Below, one piece after another: positions 1 through 9,388 of a stretch of 64,000 nt of DNA (position 1 is the first letter of the stretch; each line of letters opens with the position of its first letter). A program made the position numbers and the translations under genes. Source of the stretch: Bifidobacterium sp. ESL0790 (GTDB taxonomy: Bacteria > Actinomycetota > Actinomycetes > Actinomycetales > Bifidobacteriaceae); NCBI RefSeq assembly GCF_029395435.1, contig NZ_CP113915.1:1550001-1614000 (forward strand), written 5' to 3'. The notes beneath the pieces were generated by a model. It saw only the letters and a list, made by a program, of their open reading frames with translations, made no database searches and was not told where the DNA came from.

Positions 1-664
1 CGTCGCGCACGATCTTGCCCGAATGCAGCTCCACGACGCGCTTGCGCATGGAGTTGACGATCTCCTCGTTGTGGGTGGCCATGACGATGGTGGTGCCGGT
101 GCGGTTGATGGCGTCGAGCACCTCCATGATGCCCAGCGAGGTGGTGGGGTCGAGGTTGCCGGTGGGCTCGTCGGCCAGCAGGATCTGCGGATGGTTGACG
201 TAGGCGCGGGCGATGGCCACGCGCTGGGCCTCGCCGCCGGAGAGCTCGCGCGGATAGTTCTTTTCCTTGCCGGTCAGGCCCACGGTCTCGAGGACCTTGG
301 GGACCAGCGACTTGATGGTCGAGCGGCGGGTGCCGATGACCTCGAGCGCGAAGGCGACGTTCTGCCAGACGGTCTTGTTGTTGAGCAGCTTGTAGTCCTG
401 GAAGACGAAGCCGATGGAACGGCGGTACTGCGGGATTTGGCGCGAGGTGAGACGTCGCAGGTCGTTGCCGGCCACGCGGATCTCGCCGTCGGTGGCCTCC
501 TCCTCGCAGAGCAGCAGGCTCAGCAGCGTGGTCTTGCCGGAGCCCGAGGCGCCGACCAGGAAGACGAAGTCGCCACGCTCCACGTCGAGACTCACGCAAT
601 CCAACGCCGGGCGTGTGCCCTTGGGATAGATCTTGGTGACCTTGTCCAATGTAATCAACGCCAT
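1..664 (-). CDS. ftsE: Cell-division ABC transporter ATPase FtsE (3' end cut by window edge)
   Basis: ATP-binding subunit of the FtsEX complex, which couples ATP hydrolysis at the division septum to activation of peptidoglycan hydrolases. The 221 residues present hold Walker A GASGSGKTT (38-46), the Q-loop Gln89, signature LSGGE (141-145), Walker B ILLADEP (161-167) and the switch His198, all intact. The start ATG at 664 has AAGGA about nine bases upstream. It lies 81 bases behind prfB on the same strand, the common actinobacterial order prfB-ftsE-ftsX; ftsX would lie beyond the left edge. Only the extreme C-terminus is missing. The order and the lack of any substrate-binding partner favour FtsE over a generic LolD-type ATPase. 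Confidence 0.93.
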   Translation of the reverse strand, partial: MALITLDKVTKIYPKGTRPALDCVSLDVERGDFVFLVGASGSGKTTLLSLLLCEEEATDGEIRVAGNDLRRLTSRQIPQYRRSIGFVFQDYKLLNNKTVWQNVAFALEVIGTRRSTIKSLVPKVLETVGLTGKEKNYPRELSGGEAQRVAIARAYVNHPQILLADEPTGNLDPTTSLGIMEVLDAINRTGTTIVMATHNEEIVNSMRKRVVELHSGKIVRD

Positions 665-745
665 GTCGTCATCCTTACCTTGTTGCCAACGCCTATTTCA
701 TTGTACGAACTGCGCGGCACCAGTGCGCCGCACCATCCATTACCG

Positions 746-1888
746 CTAGTTCTTCCCGTTCTCCTCGGCCTCGATCGCGTCCTGGCGGCGCTGCTCGTGG
801 CGCCAGCGGATGCCCGCGTCAATGAAACCGTTGATGTCGCCGTCGAAAACGGCCTGGGTCTGGCTGGTCTCGTAGCCCGTGCGCAGGTCCTTAACCATCT
901 GATAGGGGTGCAGCACGTAGGAGCGCATCTGGTCGCCCCAGCTGGCCTTGATGTCGCCGGCGAGCTCCTTCTTCTTCTTGGCCTCGGCCTCGTGGCGCAG
1001 CACGAGCAGGCGGGACTGGAGCACGGCCATGGCGGCGGCGCGGTTCTGGATCTGGCTGCGCTCGTCCTGCATGGTCACCACGATGTTGGTGGGCAAGTGG
1101 GTGATGCGCACCGCGGAATACGTGGTGTTGACGCCCTGGCCGCCGGGGCCCGAAGAGCAGTAGGTGTCCACGCGGATATCGGAATCGGGGATGTCGATGT
1201 GGTCGGTCTCCTCCACCAGCGGCACCACCTCGACGGCGGCGAAGCTGGTCTGGCGGCGGCCCTGGTTGTCGAAGGGCGAGATGCGGACCAGGCGGTGGGT
1301 GCCGCCCTCCACGGAAAGACGGCCGTAGGCGTAGGGCGCGTCGACCTGGAAGGTGGCCGACTTGATGCCAGCCTCCTCGGCGTAGGAGGTGTCCATCACC
1401 TTGGTCTTGTAGCCGTTGCGCTCGGCCCAACGCAGGTACATGCGCAGGAGCATCTGGGCGAAATCGGCCGCGTCCACGCCGCCGGCACCGCTTCGGATGG
1501 TCACCACGGCGCTACGCTCGTCGTATTCGCCGTCGAGCAGCGTCTGGATCTCCATCTCGTCAAGGTCCTTCTGCAGGGCCTCCACGCCGCTCTGGGCCTC
1601 GTTCATCGAATCGGCGTCATTCTCTTCCTGACCCAATTCGTAAAGGGTTTCGATGTCGTCAAGGCGGCTCGAAAGCGAATCGAGCTTCTTGATCAGACCC
1701 TGCTTGTTGGAAAGCCGGCTGGTAATCTTCTGCGCGTTCTCGACGTCGTCCCAAAGATTCGGCGCCGACGCCTCCTTTTCAAGCTCGTCGATCTCGGACT
1801 TGAGCCTTTCGACGTCCAACGCCTTCTCGATTGTCTCGTACTTCTTGCGCGCCTCGCCCAGCGCCTGCGAAAAATCAAATTCTGCCAT
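746..1888 (-). CDS. prfB: Peptide chain release factor 2
   Basis: Class I release factor that reads UAA and UGA and triggers peptidyl-tRNA hydrolysis on the ribosome. The 380-residue protein has the RF2 anticodon-like tripeptide SPF (about 204-206) and the catalytic GGQ loop in [10 protein letters not shown] (about 249-251). The reading frame is continuous: the programmed +1 frameshift that autoregulates prfB in many other bacteria is absent, so that feedback is not used here. The gene lies between a small membrane-peptide gene and ftsE on the same strand. Length and motifs are normal for the family, so the call is secure. Confidence 0.97.
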   Translation of the reverse strand: MAEFDFSQALGEARKKYETIEKALDVERLKSEIDELEKEASAPNLWDDVENAQKITSRLSNKQGLIKKLDSLSSRLDDIETLYELGQEENDADSMNEAQSGVEALQKDLDEMEIQTLLDGEYDERSAVVTIRSGAGGVDAADFAQMLLRMYLRWAERNGYKTKVMDTSYAEEAGIKSATFQVDAPYAYGRLSVEGGTHRLVRISPFDNQGRRQTSFAAVEVVPLVEETDHIDIPDSDIRVDTYCSSGPGGQGVNTTYSAVRITHLPTNIVVTMQDERSQIQNRAAAMAVLQSRLLVLRHEAEAKKKKELAGDIKASWGDQMRSYVLHPYQMVKDLRTGYETSQTQAVFDGDINGFIDAGIRWRHEQRRQDAIEAEENGKN

Positions 1889-2074
1889 CGTGGCCTACCT
1901 TATATATCCTCACTGAAAACTTGCTGACCTTTTGCGTCTATAAGGGGCGATGACTTGGGCGGGCGCATAGCCAGCGGCCTCTCTTTGGCCCACCATCACC
2001 CGCCTATACCGGCAAACCCAATGGCGGCGGCCCGGCCGCACCCACGCATCATCCCGACGCGAATGCCAAGGTCG

Positions 2075-2212
2075 TCAAAGACCCGCATAGATCGCGGGAA
2101 TCACCAATGCCATCAGCATGGCCGCGGCCACGACTACGCACACCGCGCGCACGATGTTGCGGCGGCGGTTTTCGCGGCGTTCGCGTTCTTTTTTGTAATC
2201 ACCCACAAACAT
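2075..2212 (-). CDS. 45-residue single-pass membrane peptide, unknown function
   Basis: A short reading frame upstream of prfB. It starts MFVGDYKKERERRENRRRN, a strongly basic and charged N-terminus of about 22 residues. A single hydrophobic segment follows (about 22-43, VRAVCVVVAAAMLMALVIPA), then IYAGL and the stop. This positive-inside, one-helix layout is typical of genuine small membrane proteins and unlikely by chance in GC-rich sequence. No Shine-Dalgarno is seen before the ATG. A promoter-like TATACT ends two bases before it, so the true start may be the GTG two codons later on a leaderless transcript. I do not recognise the family. It could be co-expressed with prfB, 186 bases downstream. 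Confidence 0.6.
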   Translation of the reverse strand: MFVGDYKKERERRENRRRNIVRAVCVVVAAAMLMALVIPAIYAGL

Positions 2213-2214
2213 TC

Positions 2215-2242
2215 AGTATATCGGACATAGGCGATTAACCAA
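2215..2242 (-). promoter_or_regulatory. Candidate promoter for the 45-residue peptide gene
   Basis: Reading the minus strand, TTGGTT (-35, 2237-2242) and TATACT (-10, 2215-2220) are 16 bases apart. The -10 ends two bases before the ATG at 2212, so the expected transcript start falls inside the first codons. Either the mRNA is leaderless from the GTG at codon 3, or this is a chance match. Confidence 0.35.
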
Positions 2243-2354
2243 GCGCCTCGGCATCGCCGGAATCCGTCACGTTATGGGCCTTGCCCGCACGGGGATGGTC
2301 ATTTAGGCTAGATTGGGAAGATACCTATTCCATGAAGACTAGTTAGGAGCAAGC

Positions 2355-3359
2355 ATGAGCGAAGAACGCACAGCCTGGGGCTGGGGCCTGGCCTCGATCG
2401 ACGCGGAGGGCAACACGTTGGACGTGTGGTACCCGAAGCTTGAGATCGGCGCGGCGCCGAGCAAGGAGAGCCGCCCCAACCACGGATTCGGCGCGCTCGA
2501 GCACAGCGAGCCGGACGCGCGCGGAGTGCGACGCGAGGCGGTCTTCACCGTCTCGTCCATCGACTCCCCCATCGTCGACGCGGCCGACGCCTATCTGCGC
2601 CTGCACCTGCTGAGCATGTGCATGGTCGAGCCGAACACCATCAACCTCGACGGTATCTTTGCTAAGTTGGCCAACGTCGTGTGGACCAACTACGGACCGT
2701 TCGCCGCCGAGAACTTCGCGTTGCGCAAGATGGATGTGATGAACGCTGTGGCGAAATCGGGCGTGGTGGCCGGCGGCATGCCCGCCCCGCACGTCGACGT
2801 CAACGTGCTCGCCATCGACAAGTTCCCGCGCATGGTCGACTATGTGGCCCCCGAGGGCGTGCGCATCGGCGACGCGGACCGCGTGCGCCTCGGCGCCCAT
2901 CTGGCCCCCGGCACCACGGTGATGCACGCCGGGTTCGTCAACTTCAATGCCGGCACGCTCGGCACCTGCATGATCGAGGGACGGGTCTCGCAAGGCGTCG
3001 TCGTCGGCGACGGCTCCGACGTCGGTGGCGGCTCGTCCATCATGGGCACGCTCTCCGGCGGCGGCAAGCTGCGCAACTCCATTGGCGAGCACAGCCTTTT
3101 GGGTGCCAACGCCGGCATCGGTATCTCTTTGGGAGACAACTGCGTGGTCGAAGCGGGCCTTTATGTCACCGCCGGCACGAAGATCACCATCCACGACAAG
3201 GCCAAGATCGCCGCGGGTGAGCCGCTTGAGGTCGTCAAGGGATCCGAGCTCTCGGGGAAGGACAACATCCTCTTCATCCGCAACTCGGTGACCGGGGCTA
3301 TCGAGGCGCGCTACCGCAAAGTCGGCATCGCCCTCAACGAGAAGCTGCATAAGAACTGA
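2355..3359 (+). CDS. dapD: 2,3,4,5-tetrahydropyridine-2,6-dicarboxylate N-succinyltransferase
   Basis: Lysine and meso-diaminopimelate biosynthesis: transfers succinyl from succinyl-CoA to tetrahydrodipicolinate. The 334-residue protein is the longer actinobacterial DapD type, with an N-terminal domain (about 1-150) followed by a left-handed beta-helix of hexapeptide repeats (about 165-290). This is visible as the I-G/V-G turns in [18 protein letters not shown] and the segments after it. The glycine-rich stretch [20 protein letters not shown] is characteristic of the family. AGGAG sits six bases before the ATG. It stands alone, convergent with gltA across a pair of inverted-repeat elements. 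Confidence 0.95.
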   Translation: MSEERTAWGWGLASIDAEGNTLDVWYPKLEIGAAPSKESRPNHGFGALEHSEPDARGVRREAVFTVSSIDSPIVDAADAYLRLHLLSMCMVEPNTINLDGIFAKLANVVWTNYGPFAAENFALRKMDVMNAVAKSGVVAGGMPAPHVDVNVLAIDKFPRMVDYVAPEGVRIGDADRVRLGAHLAPGTTVMHAGFVNFNAGTLGTCMIEGRVSQGVVVGDGSDVGGGSSIMGTLSGGGKLRNSIGEHSLLGANAGIGISLGDNCVVEAGLYVTAGTKITIHDKAKIAAGEPLEVVKGSELSGKDNILFIRNSVTGAIEARYRKVGIALNEKLHKN

Positions 3360-3370
3360 GGGGAGCTCCG

Positions 3371-3442
3371 CACAAGTCGGGGGATAGGTTTTTCAGATTG
3401 GCCACTTTCCGCCATTCCCGAAAACCTATCCCCCGACTTGTG
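3371..3442. repeat. Intergenic inverted-repeat element, copy 1
   Basis: A 72-base unit with perfect 22-base arms: left arm 3371-3392 beginning CACAAGTCGGGGG, right arm 3421-3442 its exact reverse complement, and a 28-base spacer between. A second copy starts 178 bases later. It lies between the convergent dapD and gltA genes, so it can act as a bidirectional transcription barrier. The duplicated spacer shows that the whole unit is repeated, as in REP- or MITE-like elements. Confidence 0.85.
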
Positions 3443-3548
3443 TTTAATCCCACCGCGCTTCCACCTTCACTGCTACACCTTTGCAGCACTGACACACAGA
3501 ACACATTCCATCAAACGTTTAGTGCCGTGAGTCTTCCCTATCACTCCG

Positions 3549-3620
3549 CACAAGTCGGTAGATAGGTTTTTCAGATTGGCCATTTTCCGCCATTCCCGAA
3601 AACCTATCCCCCGACTTGTG
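3549..3620. repeat. Intergenic inverted-repeat element, copy 2
   Basis: Same 72-base layout as the copy at 3371: left arm 3549-3570, right arm 3599-3620, and the spacer differs by one base. The left arm carries GTA where copy 1 has GGG, so two stem positions are mismatched. The right arm is identical to copy 1. It ends nine bases from the gltA stop codon. Confidence 0.85.
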
Positions 3621-3629
3621 TCTTGAAAC

Positions 3630-4925
3630 CTAACGCTGATCCATCGGCACGTAGTCGCGCTGGGTTTCGCCGGTGTAGACCTGGCGCGGACGGCCAATCT
3701 TGGTCTGCGGATCGGCCAGCATCTCGCGGTATTGCGCGATCCAACCGGGGATACGCCCCAACGCGAAGAGCGGGGTGAACATGGCCGGGTCGAAGCCGAT
3801 GACCCGGTAGAGCAGACCGGTGTAGAAGTCGACGTTCGGGTAAAGGTGCCTGGAGACGAAATAGTCGTCGTGCGTGGCGATGTCCTCCAGCTCCGTGGCG
3901 ATGGCGAACAGCGTACGTTCGTCGGCGGGCAGGCGGTTGTCGACGTCACCTCGCGCCATGAGCTGCTCGAGATAGTGCTTGGCCACCACCGCGCGCGGAT
4001 CGTAGCATTTGTAGACACGATGGCCGAAGCCGGAGATGCGGGTGCCGCTTTTCTTCGCCTTGTCGACGAACTGGGCCACGCTTTCGCCGGAATCCCTGAT
4101 GACCTCCAACTGACGCAGCACCGCTTCGTTCGCGCCGCCATGCAACGGCCCGGAAAGCGCGTTGACGCCGGCGGCGACGGCGGAATAGAGGTTGGCGTGG
4201 GCGCTGCCGGCGATGCGCACCACGGAGGTGGAGCAGTTCTGCTCGTGGTCGGCGTGGATGATGAGCAGGCGGCCCAGCGCGTGGATGGAGAGCTCGTCGG
4301 ATTCGTACGATTCGTAGGGCACCGCGAAGCACATGCGTAGGAAATCGTCGACATAGCCACGGGCGACGTCCGGGTAGAGCATCGGCTCATCGCGGCGACG
4401 GCGATAAATGTAGCTGACGATGGTTCGCGCCTTGGCCATGATGATGCGCGCGGACTCGTCGAGCTGGTCCGGGTCACTGATGTCGGTGGTGCTCGGATAG
4501 AAGGCGCCCAGGGCGTTGATGGCCGAGGCGAGCACGCTCATCGGCTGGGCCGAGCGCGGGAACGAGGCCATGAAGCTGCGGAAGTCCTCGCCCACCATGG
4601 TGCGGTGGTTCAGGTCGAGGCAGAACTGGTCGTATTCGGACTTCGTGGGCAGCTCGCCGTGCTGGAGCAGCCAGGCGACCTCGAGGAAATCGGATTGCTC
4701 GCACAGCTGCTCGATTGGGTAGCCGCGATAGCGCAGGATGGAGTTCTGCCCGTCGATATAGGTGATTTTCGATTCGCATTGCGCGGTGGCCAGGAAACCC
4801 GGATCGAAGGCGACGAACCCGTCCTTCTTGAGCCCGGATATCGCGATGCCGTCGGCGCCCTCGGTGGCCTTCACGACGGGCAGATCGAACTCACCCGCGT
4901 CCACATTGAGTTTCGCCTGCACCAT
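3630..4925 (-). CDS. gltA: Citrate synthase
   Basis: Condenses oxaloacetate and acetyl-CoA to citrate. In bifidobacteria this feeds a partial TCA branch towards 2-oxoglutarate and glutamate. The 431-residue product carries the family's active-site regions: HADHEQNCSTS, LHGGANE (first catalytic His), FGHRVYKCYDPRA (second His) and NVDFYTG (catalytic Asp). The start is set at 4925 (MVQAKLNVDAG): GGAAAGG lies about eight bases upstream and the N-terminus matches the family. The open frame continues to 5126, but that extension has no family resemblance. Convergent with dapD. Confidence 0.95.
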   Translation of the reverse strand: MVQAKLNVDAGEFDLPVVKATEGADGIAISGLKKDGFVAFDPGFLATAQCESKITYIDGQNSILRYRGYPIEQLCEQSDFLEVAWLLQHGELPTKSEYDQFCLDLNHRTMVGEDFRSFMASFPRSAQPMSVLASAINALGAFYPSTTDISDPDQLDESARIIMAKARTIVSYIYRRRRDEPMLYPDVARGYVDDFLRMCFAVPYESYESDELSIHALGRLLIIHADHEQNCSTSVVRIAGSAHANLYSAVAAGVNALSGPLHGGANEAVLRQLEVIRDSGESVAQFVDKAKKSGTRISGFGHRVYKCYDPRAVVAKHYLEQLMARGDVDNRLPADERTLFAIATELEDIATHDDYFVSRHLYPNVDFYTGLLYRVIGFDPAMFTPLFALGRIPGWIAQYREMLADPQTKIGRPRQVYTGETQRDYVPMDQR

Positions 4926-5089
4926 CACATCCGCCTTTCCTTGGTATCGGGGCCTTGCGCCATCCACGATGAGACACACCTTATTGCATGAATGTAAACT
5001 CGCCGGCACGATGTCCACGTAGCGTACACCCCACCGATTGTCTGGCCACGCAGCATGCCGCACCATGCGGCAGAGAGCAAGGGATACAA

Positions 5090-5124
5090 GATGGCACCCA
5101 TGGAGCGAATCCATGAGTGCCATC
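5090..5124 (-). terminator. Hairpin downstream of map
   Basis: Arms GATGGCACCCATGG (5090-5103) and CCATGAGTGCCATC (5111-5124) pair over 14 positions with one wobble around a seven-base loop. On the minus strand it follows the map stop codon and is followed by TTGTATCC, only a weak U-run. It could be an intrinsic terminator or a Rho-assisted stop. Confidence 0.5.
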
Positions 5125-5173
5125 AACAGGCGAGGAGAAGGTGAGAAAACCAGACCTATCTCATCGGAAATCG

Positions 5174-5950
5174 CTACTCGCGGACGGTCAGGATCTCCGG
5201 GCCGTTGTCGGTAATGGCGATGGTGTGCTCGCTGTGGGCGCCGTTGGAGCCGTCGGAGCTGCGCAGCGTCCAGCCGTCCTTGGCGTCCTGGTAGATCTCG
5301 TCGGTGGTCTTCATGAACCAGGGCTCGATCGCGATGGTGAGGCCCGGACGCAGCTTGTAGCCATGATGCGCCTTGCCGTCGTTGGGCACGAACGGGTCGC
5401 CGTGCATCACATGGCCGATGCCATGGCCGCCGAACTCCATGTTGACGGTATAGCCATGCTCGTGCGCCACGTCACCGACCGCAGCGGAAACGTCGCCCAA
5501 GCGGTTGCCGGGCTGGGCCGCCGCGATGCCGGCCGCGAGCGCCTCCTCGGTGCACTTGATGAGCGCCAGGTCGTCCGGGTCCGGGTCGCTGCCGACCACG
5601 AAGCTGACGGCCGAGTCGCCGCACCAGCCGTCGACGCTGATGGCGAGGTCGAGGCTCACCAAGTCACCGTCCTTGAGGTTGTAGTCATAAGGCACGCCGT
5701 GCAGCACGGCATCGTTGACGGAGACGCAGATGTAATGTTTGAATGGGCCGGTGCCGAAGTCGGGGGCGTAGTCGACGTAGCAGGATTCGGCGCCCTTGCG
5801 GCTTTCGATGCGGCGGCGCACCAGGTCGTCGATCTCGAGCAGGTTGGTGCCGACCTTGGTGGTCTCCTTCAGCTCTTTGAGGATGCTGCCGACGAAGCGG
5901 CCTGCGACCTTCATCGAGGCGATTTCCTTTGGTGTTTTCAATTCGATCAT
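5174..5950 (-). CDS. map: Type I methionine aminopeptidase
   Basis: Removes the initiator methionine from nascent proteins in the cytosol. The 258-residue pita-bread enzyme has all expected residues: His84 (VLHGVP), metal ligands Asp101, Asp112, His176 (GGHGIGH), Glu209 (AIEPW) and Glu241 (EHT). There is no N-terminal zinc-finger or SH3-binding extension. GAAGG precedes the ATG. It is a single gene between gltA and a membrane-protein gene, each separated by a hairpin. Confidence 0.95.
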   Translation of the reverse strand: MIELKTPKEIASMKVAGRFVGSILKELKETTKVGTNLLEIDDLVRRRIESRKGAESCYVDYAPDFGTGPFKHYICVSVNDAVLHGVPYDYNLKDGDLVSLDLAISVDGWCGDSAVSFVVGSDPDPDDLALIKCTEEALAAGIAAAQPGNRLGDVSAAVGDVAHEHGYTVNMEFGGHGIGHVMHGDPFVPNDGKAHHGYKLRPGLTIAIEPWFMKTTDEIYQDAKDGWTLRSSDGSNGAHSEHTIAITDNGPEILTVRE

Positions 5951-6029
5951 GCCTTCACCCTACTTCGCTCGCCCAACAATCGGCGAGGGCTGACGACGCG
6001 GGGCCGGCCATGGCGAAATCCCGCATGAC

Positions 6030-6083
6030 AAAACGCCCCCGGCCACGTCGAAACGAAACTTCCAACAAGGCCAGAGGCGTTTA
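6030..6083 (-). terminator. Terminator of the DUF308-type gene
   Basis: On the minus strand AAACGCCTCTGGCC pairs with GGCCGGGGGCGTTT, 14 pairs counting three wobbles, around a loop of about 27 bases. A short T-run follows. It lies 12 bases past the stop codon at 6095. Confidence 0.75.
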
Positions 6084-6094
6084 ATATGCCACTC

Positions 6095-6871
6095 TCAGTG
6101 CTTGCCGAAACGGAAGGCACGCACGATGGCGACCACGCCCATGACAAGCATGGCGCATCCGGCGAAGATGATCAGCCAGATCATCGAGGCGAACGGGGAG
6201 AAGAGCACGACGATGCCGGCGAGGATCGAGATGACGCCGTAGAAGATGGCCCAGCCCGAGCTCGGCAGACGCCAGGTCTCCACCAGAGCCATGATGCCCT
6301 CCATGATCCAGCCGATGCCGACGGCCAAGGTGACCAAGATGGTGAGCATGGCGGTGGAAAGCGCCGTGTTCTTGAGCATCACAACGCCGCCGATCACCAA
6401 GAGGATGCCGACGAGGATGTCAAGCACGCGCCAACCTCCCGGCAGCCCGTTCTCGACGATCGCGCCGACCACTCGGATGGCGCCGGAGATCAGGAAGTAA
6501 AGGCCCAGGGCGACCGCGAAGACCACGAGGGTCTTGCCCGGCCAGATCAGGAGGGCCAGGCCGAGCAGCACGGCCACGACGCCGACGATGCCGTAGATGA
6601 TGCGGATCGTCTTCTTGGCCTGGTTCGGCAGCCATTCCTCGGCGAGCTTGAAGGGGTTCATCCGCCACCATTCGTTGCTGCCGGGCTGGGCGTTCTGCTG
6701 GTTCATGTTCGGATTGCCATATTGCTGGTTACCGTATTGCTGATTGCCATACTGTTGATCGTATTGATTCGGGTCGCTGGCGTACGGGCCATACCCGTTG
6801 GCCGCGCCTTGGTTTTGCGGGGCCTGCCCGCCCGCGTTGTCACCATTGCCGTTCATATCGGTGTTGGTCAT
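6095..6871 (-). CDS. DUF308/HdeD-type polytopic membrane protein
   Basis: A 258-residue protein of unknown role. Residues about 1-75 are hydrophilic and rich in Asn, Gln and Gly, with a tandem QQYGN repeat (three near copies). The rest has about six closely spaced transmembrane helices in two repeated halves, as in the HdeD/DUF308 family, where members are linked to acid or envelope stress. The motif ILVGILLVIGGVVML is typical of that repeat. The start at 6871 (MTNTDMNGN) has AAAGGAG six bases upstream. The open frame extends to 6946 without another good ribosome site. It is divergent from the M13 peptidase gene. Confidence 0.75.
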   Translation of the reverse strand: MTNTDMNGNGDNAGGQAPQNQGAANGYGPYASDPNQYDQQYGNQQYGNQQYGNPNMNQQNAQPGSNEWWRMNPFKLAEEWLPNQAKKTIRIIYGIVGVVAVLLGLALLIWPGKTLVVFAVALGLYFLISGAIRVVGAIVENGLPGGWRVLDILVGILLVIGGVVMLKNTALSTAMLTILVTLAVGIGWIMEGIMALVETWRLPSSGWAIFYGVISILAGIVVLFSPFASMIWLIIFAGCAMLVMGVVAIVRAFRFGKH

Positions 6872-7083
6872 ATCGACTCCTTTGGGATTCACCCATTGCG
6901 TGAGACCAGCATGATATCCGCCGGTCCGTCGTATTACCCAACACATGAACGGCGCAGGCTATTCCGAGCCGTTTCACGGCACGCGACCAAGGCAGACATC
7001 TAAGTTAGAAGTGCCTAATTTAGCTTGTTGCACGACCATTTCCACCACCCCTCCTTGTCAGCGAACGCCGATACAGTGGACAC

Positions 7084-9162
7084 ATGTCTACACCTTTGGT
7101 TTCAGGCCTTGATACGACCTCATTCTCCAGCACCATCAACCCCGGCGACGACCTCTTCCGCTACGTCAACGGACCATGGATCGACACCTACGACCTGCCG
7201 GACGACCGCTCCCGCTATGGCGCGTTCGACAAGCTCGCGGAGGACGCCGAAGCGCAGATCCGCGACATCCTCGAGGACGAGAATTGCCCCGCACGCAAAT
7301 CGCAAAGCCTCTACCGCTCCTTCCTCGACACCGACGCCATCAACAAGGCGGGCATCACCCCCATCGCCTCCGATTTGAAGCTCGTCGACGGGGCGCAGAG
7401 CAAGGCCGAGCTGACCAAGGCGCTCGGCACGCTCAACGTCACCGGCGGCCCCGACCTCTTCGACTTCGGCGTCTACGGCGACCCCGAGGACCCCGAGCAC
7501 AACATCCTGCATATCGAGCAGGGCGGCATCGGGCTGCCCGACGAGGCCTACTACCGTCAGGACCAGTACGCCCCCATCCGCGAGCAGTACACCGCGATGG
7601 TCGCCAGGCTGCTGACGCTGGCTGGTTACGGCGATGCCGCCACGGCCCAGGAGGACCCGCAACGTCTGCTCGACGTCGAGACCCGCATCGCCGCCAACCA
7701 TTGGGACAACGTGGCCACTAGGGACTCGCAGAAGACCAACAATCCCACGGATTTCGCCGACCTGGCCGCCACATTGGCCGGCTTCGACATCACCACCTGG
7801 ATCGACGCCTGGCAGCAGGCCTACGACGCCTCCCCCGCCGCGGTCGCCCAGCCGATCGACCTCAAGGCGGCGTTCTCGCGCGTCATCGTGCATGAGCCGA
7901 GCTTCCTGACCGGGCTCGACGCCTTCTGGAACCAGGCCTCGCTCGACGAGCTCAAGCTGTGGGCGAGGGTCTCGCTGATCTCCGGCTGGGCCAGCGCGCT
8001 GAGCTCCGACTTCGACAAGACGCATTTTGACTTCTACGGCCGCACGCTTTCCGGGGCCAAGAAGCAGCGTGACCGCTGGAAGCGTGGCGTGGCCACCGTC
8101 AACGGCGTCTGCGGCGAGGAGGTCGGGCGCGAATATGTCAAACGCCACTTCCCCGAAAGCTCGAAGGAGCGCATGGAACAGCTGGTCTCGAACCTCATCG
8201 AGGGCTACCGCGTCTCCATCACCGACAGCGCGTGGCTTGGCGACGACACCAAGACGAAGGCGCTCGAGAAGCTCTCGAAGTTCACCCCGATGATCGGCTA
8301 CACCAACCATTGGCGCGACTACACCGCGCTCGACATCCGCCCCGGTGCGAGCCTGGTCGACAACCTGCGCGCCGCCACGATCTACGAGCTCGGCTTCCAG
8401 CTGGCCAAGGTCGGCAAGACGGTGGACCGTGAGGAATGGCTGATGAATCCGCAGACGGTCAACGCCTATTACGAGCCGTCGATGAACGTCATCGTCTTCC
8501 CGGCCGCGATCCTCCAACCTCCCTTCTTCAACCCCGAAGCGGACGACGCCGCGAACTACGGCGGCATCGGCGCGGTGATCGGCCACGAGATCGGCCACGG
8601 CTTCGACGACCAAGGCAGCCAGTACGACGGCGATGGCAAGCTCCACGACTGGTGGACCAAGAGCGACAAGGCCAACTTCGAGAAGCTGACCGGCGCGCTC
8701 ATCGAGCAGTACAACGGCTTCGTGCCCTCGCAGCTCCAGGAGAAGTACGCCGACAACCCGGACAAGGCGCCGCACGTCAACGGCGCGCTCACCATCGGCG
8801 AGAACATCGGCGACCTGAGCGGGGTCAACATCTCGTTGAAGGCCTACGCCTTCGCGATTGACAAGGCCAACGGCCAGCCGCTCGACGGTTCCGACGAAGG
8901 TGTGGCCCGCACGCTGGCCCAGGCCCCGACGCTCGACGGATTCACCGGCCTGCAGCGCTTCTTCCTGAGCTACGCCTCGATCTGGAGGACGGCGCAGCGT
9001 GTGGAGTTGACCGAGCAGTACCTACAGATCGACCCGCACTCCCCCGCCGAATTCCGCACCAACGGTATCGTGCGCAACGTCAATCTCTTCTACCAGGCCT
9101 TCGACGTGAGCCCCGAACAGAAGCTGTGGCTCGCTCCCTCCGAGCGCGTGCATATCTGGTAG
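7084..9162 (+). CDS. pepO: M13-family zinc metallopeptidase (neprilysin/PepO-like)
   Basis: Endopeptidase that cleaves oligopeptides. At 692 residues with no signal peptide or membrane anchor it is probably cytosolic, like lactic-acid-bacterial PepO. Zinc motif HEIGH at 501-505 with catalytic Glu502; the third ligand is Glu573 in ENIGDLSG, with Asp577 two turns on. The C-terminal VHIW replaces the CxxW ending of mammalian neprilysins. NAYYEPSMN is the substrate-binding motif. The start is the first ATG matching the family; its ribosome site is weak. It is a monocistronic unit ending in a hairpin at 9182. Confidence 0.93.
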   Translation: MSTPLVSGLDTTSFSSTINPGDDLFRYVNGPWIDTYDLPDDRSRYGAFDKLAEDAEAQIRDILEDENCPARKSQSLYRSFLDTDAINKAGITPIASDLKLVDGAQSKAELTKALGTLNVTGGPDLFDFGVYGDPEDPEHNILHIEQGGIGLPDEAYYRQDQYAPIREQYTAMVARLLTLAGYGDAATAQEDPQRLLDVETRIAANHWDNVATRDSQKTNNPTDFADLAATLAGFDITTWIDAWQQAYDASPAAVAQPIDLKAAFSRVIVHEPSFLTGLDAFWNQASLDELKLWARVSLISGWASALSSDFDKTHFDFYGRTLSGAKKQRDRWKRGVATVNGVCGEEVGREYVKRHFPESSKERMEQLVSNLIEGYRVSITDSAWLGDDTKTKALEKLSKFTPMIGYTNHWRDYTALDIRPGASLVDNLRAATIYELGFQLAKVGKTVDREEWLMNPQTVNAYYEPSMNVIVFPAAILQPPFFNPEADDAANYGGIGAVIGHEIGHGFDDQGSQYDGDGKLHDWWTKSDKANFEKLTGALIEQYNGFVPSQLQEKYADNPDKAPHVNGALTIGENIGDLSGVNISLKAYAFAIDKANGQPLDGSDEGVARTLAQAPTLDGFTGLQRFFLSYASIWRTAQRVELTEQYLQIDPHSPAEFRTNGIVRNVNLFYQAFDVSPEQKLWLAPSERVHIW

Positions 9163-9181
9163 TCCCCCGCCTATCGCGTCC

Positions 9182-9230
9182 ATCGCCTTGGTTTCCGCGC
9201 CTGGTAAGCGTGTGAAAACCAAGGCGATAT
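9182..9230 (+). terminator. Terminator hairpin after pepO
   Basis: ATCGCCTTGGTTT (9182-9194) and AAACCAAGGCGAT (9216-9228) are perfect complements with a 21-base loop, 20 bases after the stop codon. The following ATTGTTAT is only moderately T-rich. Confidence 0.7.
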
Positions 9231-9388
9231 TGTTATGTCTGCCCTATTGCTGGTTCCATCCATGACCAGATTCGTCGCCTACTGCGCGGAACAGCCATAT
9301 CTGATTGCCTTCCACTCCTTTCTTACTGTTTAGCTTTCAGCAATAGATAGGTTCGCGACCCAGACGCCAAACCGTGAAGTCTAGCTCT

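Noticed and set aside
746..1888. Programmed frameshift in prfB
   Set aside because: The reading frame is continuous from the start, as is usual for actinobacterial RF2.
23..1927. 634-codon plus-strand frame over ftsE and prfB
   Set aside because: Antisense shadow of two clear genes; high GC keeps the opposite frame open. The translation is low-complexity Gly/Leu/Val-rich.
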